From Luteimonas sp. S4-F44 (GTDB lineage Bacteria; Pseudomonadota; Gammaproteobacteria; Xanthomonadales; Xanthomonadaceae), in assembly GCF_022637415.1 (NCBI RefSeq), contig NZ_CP093340.1, positions 3,571,001 through 3,635,000 of the forward strand: a stretch of DNA of 64,000 nt, read 5' to 3'. Shown here piece after piece: positions 39,323 to 48,300 of this stretch (its first letter is position 1; the number at the start of each line of letters is the position of its first letter). The position numbers were made by a program, and so were the translations under genes. A model generated the notes under the pieces. It did not search any database and was not told the DNA's origin. It saw only the letters and a program-made list of their open reading frames with translations.

Positions 39323-41500
39323 ATGCGTCTTGACGACCGGCTGGAAGCGCTGCTCGCCCGTATGACCGTGGAGGAGAAAGTCGGCCAGCTTGGCATTTTC
39401 GCCGACATGTTGCGGCCGTTCGCCGCCGACGTGAATCCTGAGATGAACGAGCTCAACGCCGGCGAACTGCGCGAGCGCATCCGGGCCGGGCGCGTCGGCG
39501 CGGTCTTCAATGGCGTGGGCGCCGCCCAGGGACGCGAAGCGCAGCGCATTGCGGTGGAGGAAAGCCGGCTCGGCATCCCGCTGCTGATGGGCGCCGACGT
39601 GATCCACGGCATGCGCACAGTGTTCCCGATTCCGCTGGGCGAGGCGGCGAGCTTCGAGCCTGAACTGGCCCGGCGCACCGCACGCGCGGCCGCGATCGAA
39701 GCCACCGCCTGCGGCCTGCACTGGACCTTCGCCCCCACGCTCGACATCGCCCGCGACCAGCGCTGGGGCCGCGTGGCCGAAGCCGCCGGCGAGGACGTGG
39801 TGCTGGCCAACGCCTTCGCGGCCGCGCGCGTGCGCGGCTTCCAGGGCGACGACCTGACCGCCGACGACGCGCTGCTGGCGAGCCCCAAGCACTTCGTCGG
39901 CTACGGCGCGGTGATGGGCGGGCTGGACTACAACAGCGTCGAGATCTCCGAGGGCACGCTGCGCGACGTCCATCTGCCGCCGTTCAAGGCCGCGATCGAT
40001 GCCGGCGCGCTGACGGTCATGAGCGCGTTCAACGACATCAACGGCGTGCCGGCCTCGGCCCACGACGGCCTGCTGACCGACCTGCTGCGCGGCGAATGGA
40101 AGTTCGGCGGCTTCGTGGTCTCCGACTACACCGCCGATTTCGAGCTGGTCGCGCACGGCTTCGCCGCAGACGACCGCGAGGCGACCAAGCTGGCGTTCAC
40201 CGCCGGCGTCGACATGAGCATGCAGAGCGGGCTGTACGCCGCGCACCTGCCGGATCTGGTCGCCAACGGTGAGGTGTCGATGGAGACGCTCGACGAGGGT
40301 GTGCGCCGGGTGTTCGCGGTCAAGCAGGCGATCGGCCTGTTCGACAATCCCTACCGCTCGCTCGACCCCGAGGCCGAGGCCGCGCTCGATCCGCAGGCAT
40401 TACACGGCGATCTCGCACGCGACGCCGCCCGGCGCTCGATCGTATTGCTCAAGAACGATGACGACCTGCTGCCGCTGAAGAAGACCGGGCAGAAGCTCGC
40501 GCTGATCGGCCCCTACGCGCGCGACCGCGACAACATCGAGGGCTGCTGGACCCTGTTCGGCGACAAGCGCCTGCACGTGAACCTCGAGGACGGCCTGCGC
40601 GCTGCACTCGACGACGGCGATGCGCTGACGGTGGTCGACGGCAGCGGGATGGAAGAGGCACTCGACGGCGGCCTCGACGCCGCGGTGGCCGCCGCGCGCG
40701 ACGCCGATGTCGTGCTGCTGGCGATCGGCGAACCCCAGAACTACAGCGGCGAGGCACAGTCGCGCACGCAGATCGTGATCCCGCCCGCGCAGCAGGCGCT
40801 GGCCGAGGCGGTCGCCGCAACCGGCACGCCGGTCGTCGTGCTGCTGCGCCACGGCCGCGCGCTCGCACTGCACGGCGCGGTGCGTGATGCGCAGGCGATC
40901 CTGGCGACGTGGTTCCTCGGCACCGCGACCGGGCCTGCGATCGCCGATGTGCTGTTCGGCGACTACAACCCGTCCGCGCGCCTGCCGGTGAGCTTCCCGC
41001 GCGACTCGGGCCAGCAGCCGCTGTACTACAACCGCCAGCGCACCGGCCGTCCCGAGCTGCCGGAGATGAGCGAGTTCAAGAGCCGTTGGCGCGAGATGCC
41101 CAACAGCCCGCTGTATCCGTTCGGCCATGGGCTGTCGTACACCCGCTTCGAATACGGCCCGGTGCAGTTGTCGACCGACACGCTCGACTGGGACGGCACG
41201 CTGACCGTCTCGGCGACGCTGCGCAACACCGGCGACCGCGCCGGCGAGGAAGTCGTGCAGTTGTACATCCACGACCGCGTCGCCAGCCGCGTGCGCCCGA
41301 TCCGCGAGCTCAAGGCCTTCCGCAAGGTCGCACTCGCCCCGGGCGAGGAGACCACGGTCGCGTTCGAACTGCAGCGCGACCAGCTCGCCTTCACCACCCG
41401 CAGCGGCGCCTTCGCCGCCGAGCCGGGCCTGTTCGACGTGTGGATCGCCCCGCATTGCGAGGCCGGCGAGGCGGTGCAGTTCACGCTGCGCGGGGCCTGA
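39323..41500 (+). CDS. bglX: Glycoside hydrolase family 3 beta-glucosidase
   Basis: A 725-residue enzyme: an N-terminal GH3 barrel with the nucleophile Asp268 in FVVSDYTADF and substrate loop SPKHFVGYGA, a C-terminal GH3 sandwich domain (IGPYARDRDNIEGCW, LAIGEPQNYSGEAQSRTQI), and a fibronectin-III-like end (LTVSATLRNTGDRAGEEVVQLYIHD). No signal peptide is visible, so it may act in the cytosol, unlike exported BglX. It probably releases glucose from beta-glucosides such as cello-oligosaccharides. An operator directly upstream suggests sugar-induced control. Confidence 0.9.
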   Translation: MRLDDRLEALLARMTVEEKVGQLGIFADMLRPFAADVNPEMNELNAGELRERIRAGRVGAVFNGVGAAQGREAQRIAVEESRLGIPLLMGADVIHGMRTVFPIPLGEAASFEPELARRTARAAAIEATACGLHWTFAPTLDIARDQRWGRVAEAAGEDVVLANAFAAARVRGFQGDDLTADDALLASPKHFVGYGAVMGGLDYNSVEISEGTLRDVHLPPFKAAIDAGALTVMSAFNDINGVPASAHDGLLTDLLRGEWKFGGFVVSDYTADFELVAHGFAADDREATKLAFTAGVDMSMQSGLYAAHLPDLVANGEVSMETLDEGVRRVFAVKQAIGLFDNPYRSLDPEAEAALDPQALHGDLARDAARRSIVLLKNDDDLLPLKKTGQKLALIGPYARDRDNIEGCWTLFGDKRLHVNLEDGLRAALDDGDALTVVDGSGMEEALDGGLDAAVAAARDADVVLLAIGEPQNYSGEAQSRTQIVIPPAQQALAEAVAATGTPVVVLLRHGRALALHGAVRDAQAILATWFLGTATGPAIADVLFGDYNPSARLPVSFPRDSGQQPLYYNRQRTGRPELPEMSEFKSRWREMPNSPLYPFGHGLSYTRFEYGPVQLSTDTLDWDGTLTVSATLRNTGDRAGEEVVQLYIHDRVASRVRPIRELKAFRKVALAPGEETTVAFELQRDQLAFTTRSGAFAAEPGLFDVWIAPHCEAGEAVQFTLRGA

Positions 41501-41571
41501 CGCGCGCAGCGGGCGTCTGCGCCGGATCGTGACCGGCCGTTCGCCGCACGCGCGGCGACTGCCCCCGCCTT

Positions 41572-41955
41572 TCAGTCCGCGTCGGCGGCGTATTGCTTCT
41601 CTTCGATGAAGCCGGCGCCGGCCAGGCGGTTGATCGCGTTCTTGAGCTCGACGCGGGCGTGGTTGGTCGTGGCGACGGCGCGCGCGAGGCGGATGAACTC
41701 GTCGTCGAAGGTCTGGCTGCGCTCGCGGTCGCGCAGGCCGTCCTGGATGTCCCACATCGTCGCGTTGACCGCCTTGAGCTCGGCCTTCAGCGATGCGAAG
41801 CCGGGATCGCCCGCCTCGACGCCGCGCCACGGCGCCAGCAGCGCCTCGAGTTCTGTGCGCACGTGCGCGAGCTTGTCGGCATCGTCGAGCCGCTCGGCCT
41901 TGATCTCGAGGATGGTGATCTTGTCGGCGAGTTCGCCGACCGATACCGGGGTCAT
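41572..41955 (-). CDS. DUF6165 family protein
   Basis: A 127-residue soluble helical protein starting MTPVSVGELADKITILEIKAERL, a conserved opening of DUF6165. The rest is a charged helical bundle (VRTELEALLAPWRGVE, SLKAELKAVNATMWDIQDGLRDRE). Function is unknown; homologues often sit near glycan or lipopolysaccharide genes, which is not the case here. The upstream alternative start adds only MGAV. Confidence 0.75.
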   Translation of the reverse strand: MTPVSVGELADKITILEIKAERLDDADKLAHVRTELEALLAPWRGVEAGDPGFASLKAELKAVNATMWDIQDGLRDRERSQTFDDEFIRLARAVATTNHARVELKNAINRLAGAGFIEEKQYAADAD

Positions 41956-42000
41956 CACTGCGCCCACGTCTGTCTCCTCGTCGCTGGAAAGCCGGTCATT

Positions 42001-42765
42001 CTAGTCGCGCGTCGGCTGCGCGGCCGGGTGGATGGCCGGGATCGTCCAGCCCTGGACCAGCGCGTACAGGATGCGGCGGTCTTCATCGTCGAGCGCGCCG
42101 GTCGCCTGGGCGCGGAAGCGCAGCCGGAATGCGCGCGCGGTCGCGTCGGGATCATCGGTCGAATAGCCCAGCGTGCGCAGCGCCTGCAGCGCATCGAAGC
42201 CCGGCGGCGCGGGCGGCGTGCCGTCCTGCGGCCAGACGCCATAGCCGTGTTCGGCGAGCCGGCGCCAGGGGAAATGCACGCCCGGGTCGATCTTGCGCGT
42301 GGGCGCAAGGTCGGAGTGGCCGATGACGTTCTCCGGCGCGATCCGCCAGCGCGTGCGCAGGTCCTCGAGCAGCACCAGCAGGCTCTCGATCAAGGGCTCG
42401 GCGAACGGCTCGCGGCCGTTGTTGTCGAGTTCGATGCCGATCGAGGCCGAATTGACGTCGGTGATCGCGCCCCAGCGGCCGGCACCGGCGTGCCAGGCGC
42501 GATCGAGGTCGGACACCAGCTGGTAGCGCTCGCCGTGTTTGCCGATCAGGTAGTGGGCACTGACCCGGCCGCCGCTGTTGGCGGTGCGCAGCGTGTCGAG
42601 ACTGCGTTCGACCGAGTCCTGCTCGGTGTAGTGCAGCACCACCAGCACCGGCCGGCGCGCATCGGCGTTGGCCGACGGCACCCAGGTGGCGAGCGGATTG
42701 CGCGGGGCCTGGTGGGCGCAGGCCGACAGCAGCAGCGCGGCGACGAGGAGAGAAAGGAGGCGCAT
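42001..42765 (-). CDS. N-acetylmuramoyl-L-alanine amidase lipoprotein (AmiD/AmpD-like)
   Basis: A 254-residue lipoprotein (LLVAALLLSACAHQ) with an amidase-2 domain. Zinc ligands are visible as His in VLVVLHYTEQ, His in HSDLAPTRKIDPG and the aspartate of the same segment; HAGAGRWGAITDVNSASIGIELDNNG is the family core. A C-terminal helical PG-binding-like part (DALQALRTLGY...RAFRLRFRAQATG) follows. AmiD-type enzymes cleave the stem peptide from murein or anhydro-muropeptides at the outer membrane. ATG 42765 gives the signal peptide directly. Confidence 0.9.
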   Translation of the reverse strand: MRLLSLLVAALLLSACAHQAPRNPLATWVPSANADARRPVLVVLHYTEQDSVERSLDTLRTANSGGRVSAHYLIGKHGERYQLVSDLDRAWHAGAGRWGAITDVNSASIGIELDNNGREPFAEPLIESLLVLLEDLRTRWRIAPENVIGHSDLAPTRKIDPGVHFPWRRLAEHGYGVWPQDGTPPAPPGFDALQALRTLGYSTDDPDATARAFRLRFRAQATGALDDEDRRILYALVQGWTIPAIHPAAQPTRD

Positions 42766-42831
42766 CGCCGCATTGCACCCGTTCGTCACCGCGGGCGCAA
42801 CCCGCGCTGCGGCGCCGGCCTCCCGAGGCAC

Positions 42832-43089
42832 TCAACGATCGAGCAGCACGCGGACCAGGGTGCCTTCGGGCAGGCGTTCGACGCGCAGTTCGTACCAGCA
42901 GCGGTCGCGGGCGAGCCGCTCGCACTTCCACGACAGGAAATCGAGCGACCAGGTGAGCGGCGAGGCGCCGCTGCGTTCCAGGAACTGCGCCAGCGGAAAC
43001 ACCGCCTCCTGGCGACGATCCTCGCGCAGCGACCACGCCGTCCAGTGCAGCAGCCAGTCGTAGTCGGCCTGAGGGACCTCGGGTTGCAT
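42832..43089 (-). CDS. Small hypothetical protein, paralogue A
   Basis: An 85-residue soluble protein rich in tryptophan. The segment SLDFLSWKCERLARDRCWYELRVERLPEGTLVRVLLDR aligns well with the next small protein (43137), which suggests a tandem duplication. No domain family is recognised. It lies upstream of the amidase gene on the same strand, with a gap of 66 bases. Confidence 0.6.
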   Translation of the reverse strand: MQPEVPQADYDWLLHWTAWSLREDRRQEAVFPLAQFLERSGASPLTWSLDFLSWKCERLARDRCWYELRVERLPEGTLVRVLLDR

Positions 43090-43136
43090 CGGGGATGTCT
43101 CGCTGTCGATCGGGTGTCACCTGCACGGCGGCGCCA

Positions 43137-43397
43137 TCAGGCATGCGGCGGACGTTGGCGGACGATGCGCACCCCTTCGATGCCGCCGGGCAGCGTGTGC
43201 GTCTGGATCTCGTACCACTCGCCGGTGCGGATCAGCCGGTCACTGGCCCAGGACACGAAGGCGAACGCCCAGTCTTGCTCCGCCATGCCGCTGCAGTGCG
43301 CGACCGCATCGCGCGCCAGGTCCAGCCGCTCGCCTTGCGGGCACGCTGTCCAGCCGGGCAATCCGGCAATCCAGTCGAACGCGGTGCAGGGCGGCAT
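43137..43397 (-). CDS. Small hypothetical protein, paralogue B
   Basis: An 86-residue protein starting MPPCTAFDWIAGLPGW (ATG 43397; a GTG four codons upstream is possible). Its second half WAFAFVSWASDRLIRTGEWYEIQTHTLPGGIEGVRIV matches paralogue A position by position (F/L-SW-xxx-RL-xR-x-WYE). No signal peptide or membrane span is seen. The function is unknown; the shared WYE plus beta-hairpin ending suggests a small compact fold. Confidence 0.6.
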   Translation of the reverse strand: MPPCTAFDWIAGLPGWTACPQGERLDLARDAVAHCSGMAEQDWAFAFVSWASDRLIRTGEWYEIQTHTLPGGIEGVRIVRQRPPHA

Positions 43398-43451
43398 GAC
43401 AACGCGCACCCGCCCGCACCGCCTCCGGCGATGCGGGCGGGCACTTGGCGC

Positions 43452-45317
43452 CTACTGGCGCGCGACCAGGGTCAGGCCCGCGTACGTGCCGCTCAGGCGG
43501 ATGTAGTACTTGCCCGCCTGCGGCGCGGTGAAGCGGACGGTTTCGGTGTTGCTGTTGGCACGCGTGGAGAACGCATCCCGGTCGGTGGCGGTCGGGACCC
43601 GGCCCCTGGCGACATGCATCGACACATCGCCGGTGCCGCCGAAGGTCATGAAGGTCAGTACCGTGCCGGCCGTCGCTTCGAACGTGTAAAGCGCGTCTTC
43701 GACACCCGCCGACAGGCCGCGCAACTCGACCTTGTTCACCAACGGCACCTCCAGCGGTGCGCAGTCGCTGGTGCACGGCGGCTGCGTCGCACGATGCAGC
43801 AGCTGCGCCGCATCCAGAATGCCCGCCCCCATTGGCGTGTTGGTGGGAATGGCCACCGGGAACGGTCGCGCGGTGCGCCGCAACAGGTCGCGCATGTCGC
43901 TCCAGTTCAATGGCGTCTCGACGACGCTCTGCACCATCGCCGCGGCCGCGGCCACATGCGGCGAGGCCATCGAGGTGCCGGTGTAGCCGCCCAGGACCCA
44001 GTCAGCGGTCGGGCGCGTGGTGCCGGCGTTGACTACCTGGAAGATGTAGCCGTTCGGATTGCCATCGACATCGCCGCCGCCGCCCGGTGCCGACAGGTCG
44101 ATCCGGGTCCCCCAGCTGGAATAGCTGGCCTTGCCGCCGGTGACGCGGGTCGCGCCCACCGAGATGACGCCGGTGCACGAACTCATTGTGTAGGTGCCGG
44201 CATTGGCATTGGAGTTGCCGGCGGCCACGACGACGATCGAACCCTGCGCGTTGATCTTGTCGATGGCGTCCTGGTACAGCGCCGGGCACGCCTGCGGGCC
44301 GGTGCTGCCCAGGCTCATATTGATGATCTCGGCCGGATTGGGATTGTCAGGCACGCCCTCGACCGGCAGGCCGGCGGCCCACATCATGCCGTCGGCGATG
44401 TCGCTGCCGTAGCCGCCGCACGAGCCGAGCACGCGCACCGGCACGACCTTGGCATCGTGGGCGAGGCCGGCCAGACCGGCGCCGTTGTTGGTCTGCTGAG
44501 CGATCGTGCCGGCGACGTGGCTGCCGTGCCAGGAGCTGTCGCGCGGCGCATTGCCCTGTGCGCCCAGCGCGACGCAATAGTTGGCCTCGACCCAATCGCC
44601 CACGTCCCAGCCGCCGGCCACGCGTGCATCGGTGTCGCGGCGGGAAATGCGCCGGTCGCTGATCATGTCGTAGCCAGGCAGGACGTTGACCGCGAGATCG
44701 GGATGATTTTCGACGATGCCGGTATCGACCACCGCGACCACGACGCCTTCGCCGGTGGAGATGTCCCAGGCCTGCTCGGCACGCACGCCGCCGGTCGGGT
44801 CCTTGAAGTTCCACTGCAAGCGCGCGTACTCGGGATCATTGGGCACGGCGGCCGGCATCACCGTCGGCGCACGCGCCACATCGGCGCGCTGATAGAGGCG
44901 GTCGACCTCGACCCGGAGCACGCCGGGCTCGGCCGACAGTTCGCGGATGAAGCTCGCGCGCTCGGACTCGGTCATCGCGCGTGAGGCCTGCACCACGTGC
45001 CAGCCCGGCGCGGCCATGCTGCGCAGCACGCGCGCGGTGGCGGCCGGGCGCGCGGCGGAGGTCGCGGTCGCGGCGACCGCGCTCGACAAGCCGGCGCGGC
45101 GGACGCTGGTCGTCAGCGCGCTGCCCAGGGCGGCGCGGCCCTGCGTGGACGGCAGGCTGGTTTTGACGATGAACCGCTGGCCTTCCGCCGCAGCGGCTTG
45201 CGTTTCGCCGGCAAGGTCGCGGGTCACGCTGCGGTCGAGGCGAGGGCCTGCGGCCTGCGCGCCGCCGGTCAGCAGGATGGCGGCGATCGCCGCGCCGAGG
45301 GTGGTTTGGATACGCAT
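43452..45317 (-). CDS. Secreted S8 subtilisin-like serine protease with PPC domain
   Basis: A 621-residue exported protease. A signal peptide (GAAIAAILLTGGAQAAG) and a pro-region (FIVKTSLPS ... LRVEVDRLYQ) precede a subtilase domain with Asp198 (VVAVVDTGI), His264 (SWHGSHVAGTIA) and Ser near 449 (GTSMASPHVAAA). The C-terminal part (VELRGLSAGVEDALYTFEA ... YYIRLSGTYAGLTL) is a pre-peptidase PPC-type beta domain, often removed on maturation. It follows the autotransporter adhesin by 68 bases on the same strand and may be co-transcribed; processing of the adhesin is a possible link, not shown. Confidence 0.94.
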   Translation of the reverse strand: MRIQTTLGAAIAAILLTGGAQAAGPRLDRSVTRDLAGETQAAAAEGQRFIVKTSLPSTQGRAALGSALTTSVRRAGLSSAVAATATSAARPAATARVLRSMAAPGWHVVQASRAMTESERASFIRELSAEPGVLRVEVDRLYQRADVARAPTVMPAAVPNDPEYARLQWNFKDPTGGVRAEQAWDISTGEGVVVAVVDTGIVENHPDLAVNVLPGYDMISDRRISRRDTDARVAGGWDVGDWVEANYCVALGAQGNAPRDSSWHGSHVAGTIAQQTNNGAGLAGLAHDAKVVPVRVLGSCGGYGSDIADGMMWAAGLPVEGVPDNPNPAEIINMSLGSTGPQACPALYQDAIDKINAQGSIVVVAAGNSNANAGTYTMSSCTGVISVGATRVTGGKASYSSWGTRIDLSAPGGGGDVDGNPNGYIFQVVNAGTTRPTADWVLGGYTGTSMASPHVAAAAAMVQSVVETPLNWSDMRDLLRRTARPFPVAIPTNTPMGAGILDAAQLLHRATQPPCTSDCAPLEVPLVNKVELRGLSAGVEDALYTFEATAGTVLTFMTFGGTGDVSMHVARGRVPTATDRDAFSTRANSNTETVRFTAPQAGKYYIRLSGTYAGLTLVARQ

Positions 45318-45385
45318 GGAACGTGTCTCCGTCGAAGAGTGGGATGTCGCGAGGGACGGCGGCGCCGGTCGACGCCGCCGAGGTG

Positions 45386-48300
45386 TCACAGGTCGATGCC
45401 GAAGCCGAAGCCGGCCGATTTCTCGTCGCCGCTGAACGCGCCGCCGAGGCTGAAGGACGCGCGCTCGCCAACCCGCTTGGCGTAGCCGATCGACAGCGCC
45501 TGCTCGCCGCTCTGGAAGCCGGCGCCCACCGCCACCCGTCCACGCGGGCTCTGCGTGCCGGCCGCGTTGGTGGCCATGTTGAGCATCGCCGCGCTCATCG
45601 CGCCCTGCCGGTCCATGCGCCGGTCGACGTCGCTGAAACGACGCTCGACATCACCGCGGTAGGCATCGAACTGGTCGCCCCACGCGGCCAGGCGCTGGTC
45701 TGTGTAGGCCTTGGACGAGGCGACCGCCTGTGTGGCGGTGGTGTCGGCGTAAGCCTTGGCCTCGGTGACACCGGCGCGGACCTGGGCGACATTGGCGGCA
45801 TCGGTCGCCTGGGTGCCCGCGGCGACGTTGGCGATCTGTCGCTCGGCACCCGCACTGCCGACCGAGACGGTCTGGGCACGGTCGGCAACCGAGCCCTGGC
45901 CGAGGGCGACCGCCCCCTGCGCGGTGACGCTGGCCCCCTGACCGAGCGCGGTGCCCGAGGCCGCGGTGACCGAGGCGCTTTCGCCGATGGCGACCGCGTT
46001 CGTGGCATCGGCCGAGATGCGGCTGTTGGCGCCGACCGCGGTGCTGCCATCAGCATGCACCTGGGCGTTGCCGCCGACGGCCGTGTCGTTGGGCCCGTGC
46101 GCATAGGCGTCGCTACCGACCGCGACGCCGTTGGCGCCGTTCGCCGTGGCGCCTGCACCGACCGCCACCGCATTGGTGTCCGTGCCCACCGTGGCCGGCG
46201 CACCGCCGCCGACCGCGACGCGGTCATTGGTGCCCTGGTTGCTGTCGATCACCGTCTCGACCGCACCGACGCGGGTCTTGAGCTGGCTGATCTGCACATC
46301 GAGCGCGGCGAAGGTCGCGCCGATCGAGGCGTACTGCGTGCCCTGCACGGCATAGCTCGGCGCTGCCAGCGTGCCGAACGCAGTCACCGCGGCGCCGCCG
46401 CCCAGGACCTCGGCCATGCTCTGCAGGCCGCCGTGCAGCTGCGCGCCGTTGATCGCCTGCGTGCTGTCGGCCGACACCGCGCCTGCGGCCAGGTTCGACA
46501 GCACCGTGCCGTCGGCACCCGCCAGCGAGATGCTTGCCTTGTCGGCATCGTCGTAGGCCACCGCGTTCTGCGCGACCCCGGCGACGTCGCCGATGCGCGT
46601 ATCCAGATCGTCCACGCGGCCTTCCACCTGGGTCACGCGCGTGTTGGTCTCGAACAACTGGCTGCCGTTGACCGCGTCGGTGCTGCCTTCGGTGAGTTCG
46701 CCGGCGGCGACGTTGGTGATCACCGTGCCGTCGACGCCGGCCAGCGAAATGCGCGCTTTGTCGACATCGTCATAGACCACGGCATTGGCCGAGAGCTCGC
46801 CCAGGCCGCCGGCGACAGCCTCGAGCTGGGCCAGGTTCACGGCATCGGTCGATTCGGTGCCGGCAGCGACGTGGGTGATCTGCCGCTCGGCACCTGCCCG
46901 GCCCACCGAGATCGTGTTCTCGCGGTTGGCCCACGAGTTCGCGCCCAGGGCCACGCTGTTGTCGACACCGGTCCACAAGCCATTGGCCTGCTGGCGACCG
47001 ACGATGGCCGAGGTACCCAGCGCAATCGAGTCAGACCCATAGGTATTGGTGCCGACGCCGATGGCGATGCTGTTGAGATACAGGATCGGCGAGGGCGCGA
47101 AAAAGTCGCCGTTCCAGACCATCGAGCGGTTGCCGATCGCGATCGAGTTCTGGCCGGCGGCCGCCGATGCCGTCCCCAATGCGACGGCGTTGACGTTGCG
47201 GGCCGACGCCCCATTGCCCAGTGCCGTGCCGCCCTCGTAGAGGGCATTTGCGCTCGACCCGACCACCGTGGTGCCCTTCGCGCTGGCGCGCGCGCCCGAG
47301 CCGATCGCCGTGGTGAAGTCGAACGTGGCCTGCGCACGATCGCCGATCGCGATCGCATCGTAAGCGGTCGCCTGCGTCCGATAGCCGATCGCGATCGAGC
47401 GGATGGCGGTGGCTTCGGCCAATGCACCGATCGCGGTGGCGGCGTATTCGGTCGCCTGCGCGCCGCCGCCGATCGCCGTCGACAGGCGGCCGGCCGCCTT
47501 GGTGTTGCGCAGGAGCTGGCCCATGAAGTTCGAGCCGATTTCGTCCTCGCGCACGTCGACGATGCCGCCGACCGCAACGGCCGACTTGCCACTGGTCTCG
47601 GACTGCGCACCGATGGCGGTGTTGAAGTCGTCGTTGGCCTGCGCGCCGGCACCGGCGGCCGTCGCGCCCAGCCCCAGAGCGGCGGTCTGGCTATGGATCA
47701 CCACGCCGCGCGGCAACGTGCTGTAGTCGATGTCGAGGACGCCGCCGAACGCGGTCGACGAGCCGCCGACCGCGAGACTGTCGCGGCCCACGGCGGTGGC
47801 GTTGTTCGCGTACGAGACCGCGCCGGCGCCCAGCGCGACGGTGCCCGTGCCGACCGCCGCGGATGCCTCGCCCGCCGCCAGCGCGTTCTCACCTTCGGCG
47901 TATGCGCCGGCATCGCTGTCGGCGCTTCCGGTGGCCTGGACATAGCGCGACGCTTCGGCGGCGGCCGCTTCGAGCTGCGCCACGTTCACCGCATCTGTGG
48001 CCTCGATGCCGGCGGCGACGTGGGTGATCTGGCGTTCGGCGCCCGCGCGGCCGATCGAGATCGTGTTGCTGCGATCGGCGATCGAGCCGGCGCCCAGCGC
48101 GACCGCATCGTCTACGTTGCGCGGCAGTCCGTCGTCTTCCGGAACGGCCCAGCCACCGACGATCGCGCCTGCACCCAACGCGACAGAACGGCTGCCGTTC
48201 ACCTCGGCATCGGTGCCTATCGCGATACCGTCGGTGAACTCGACAACGGCCTCGCGGTAGGGATTGCTGTGCCACACGGTCGCCTTGCCGATGGCGATGC

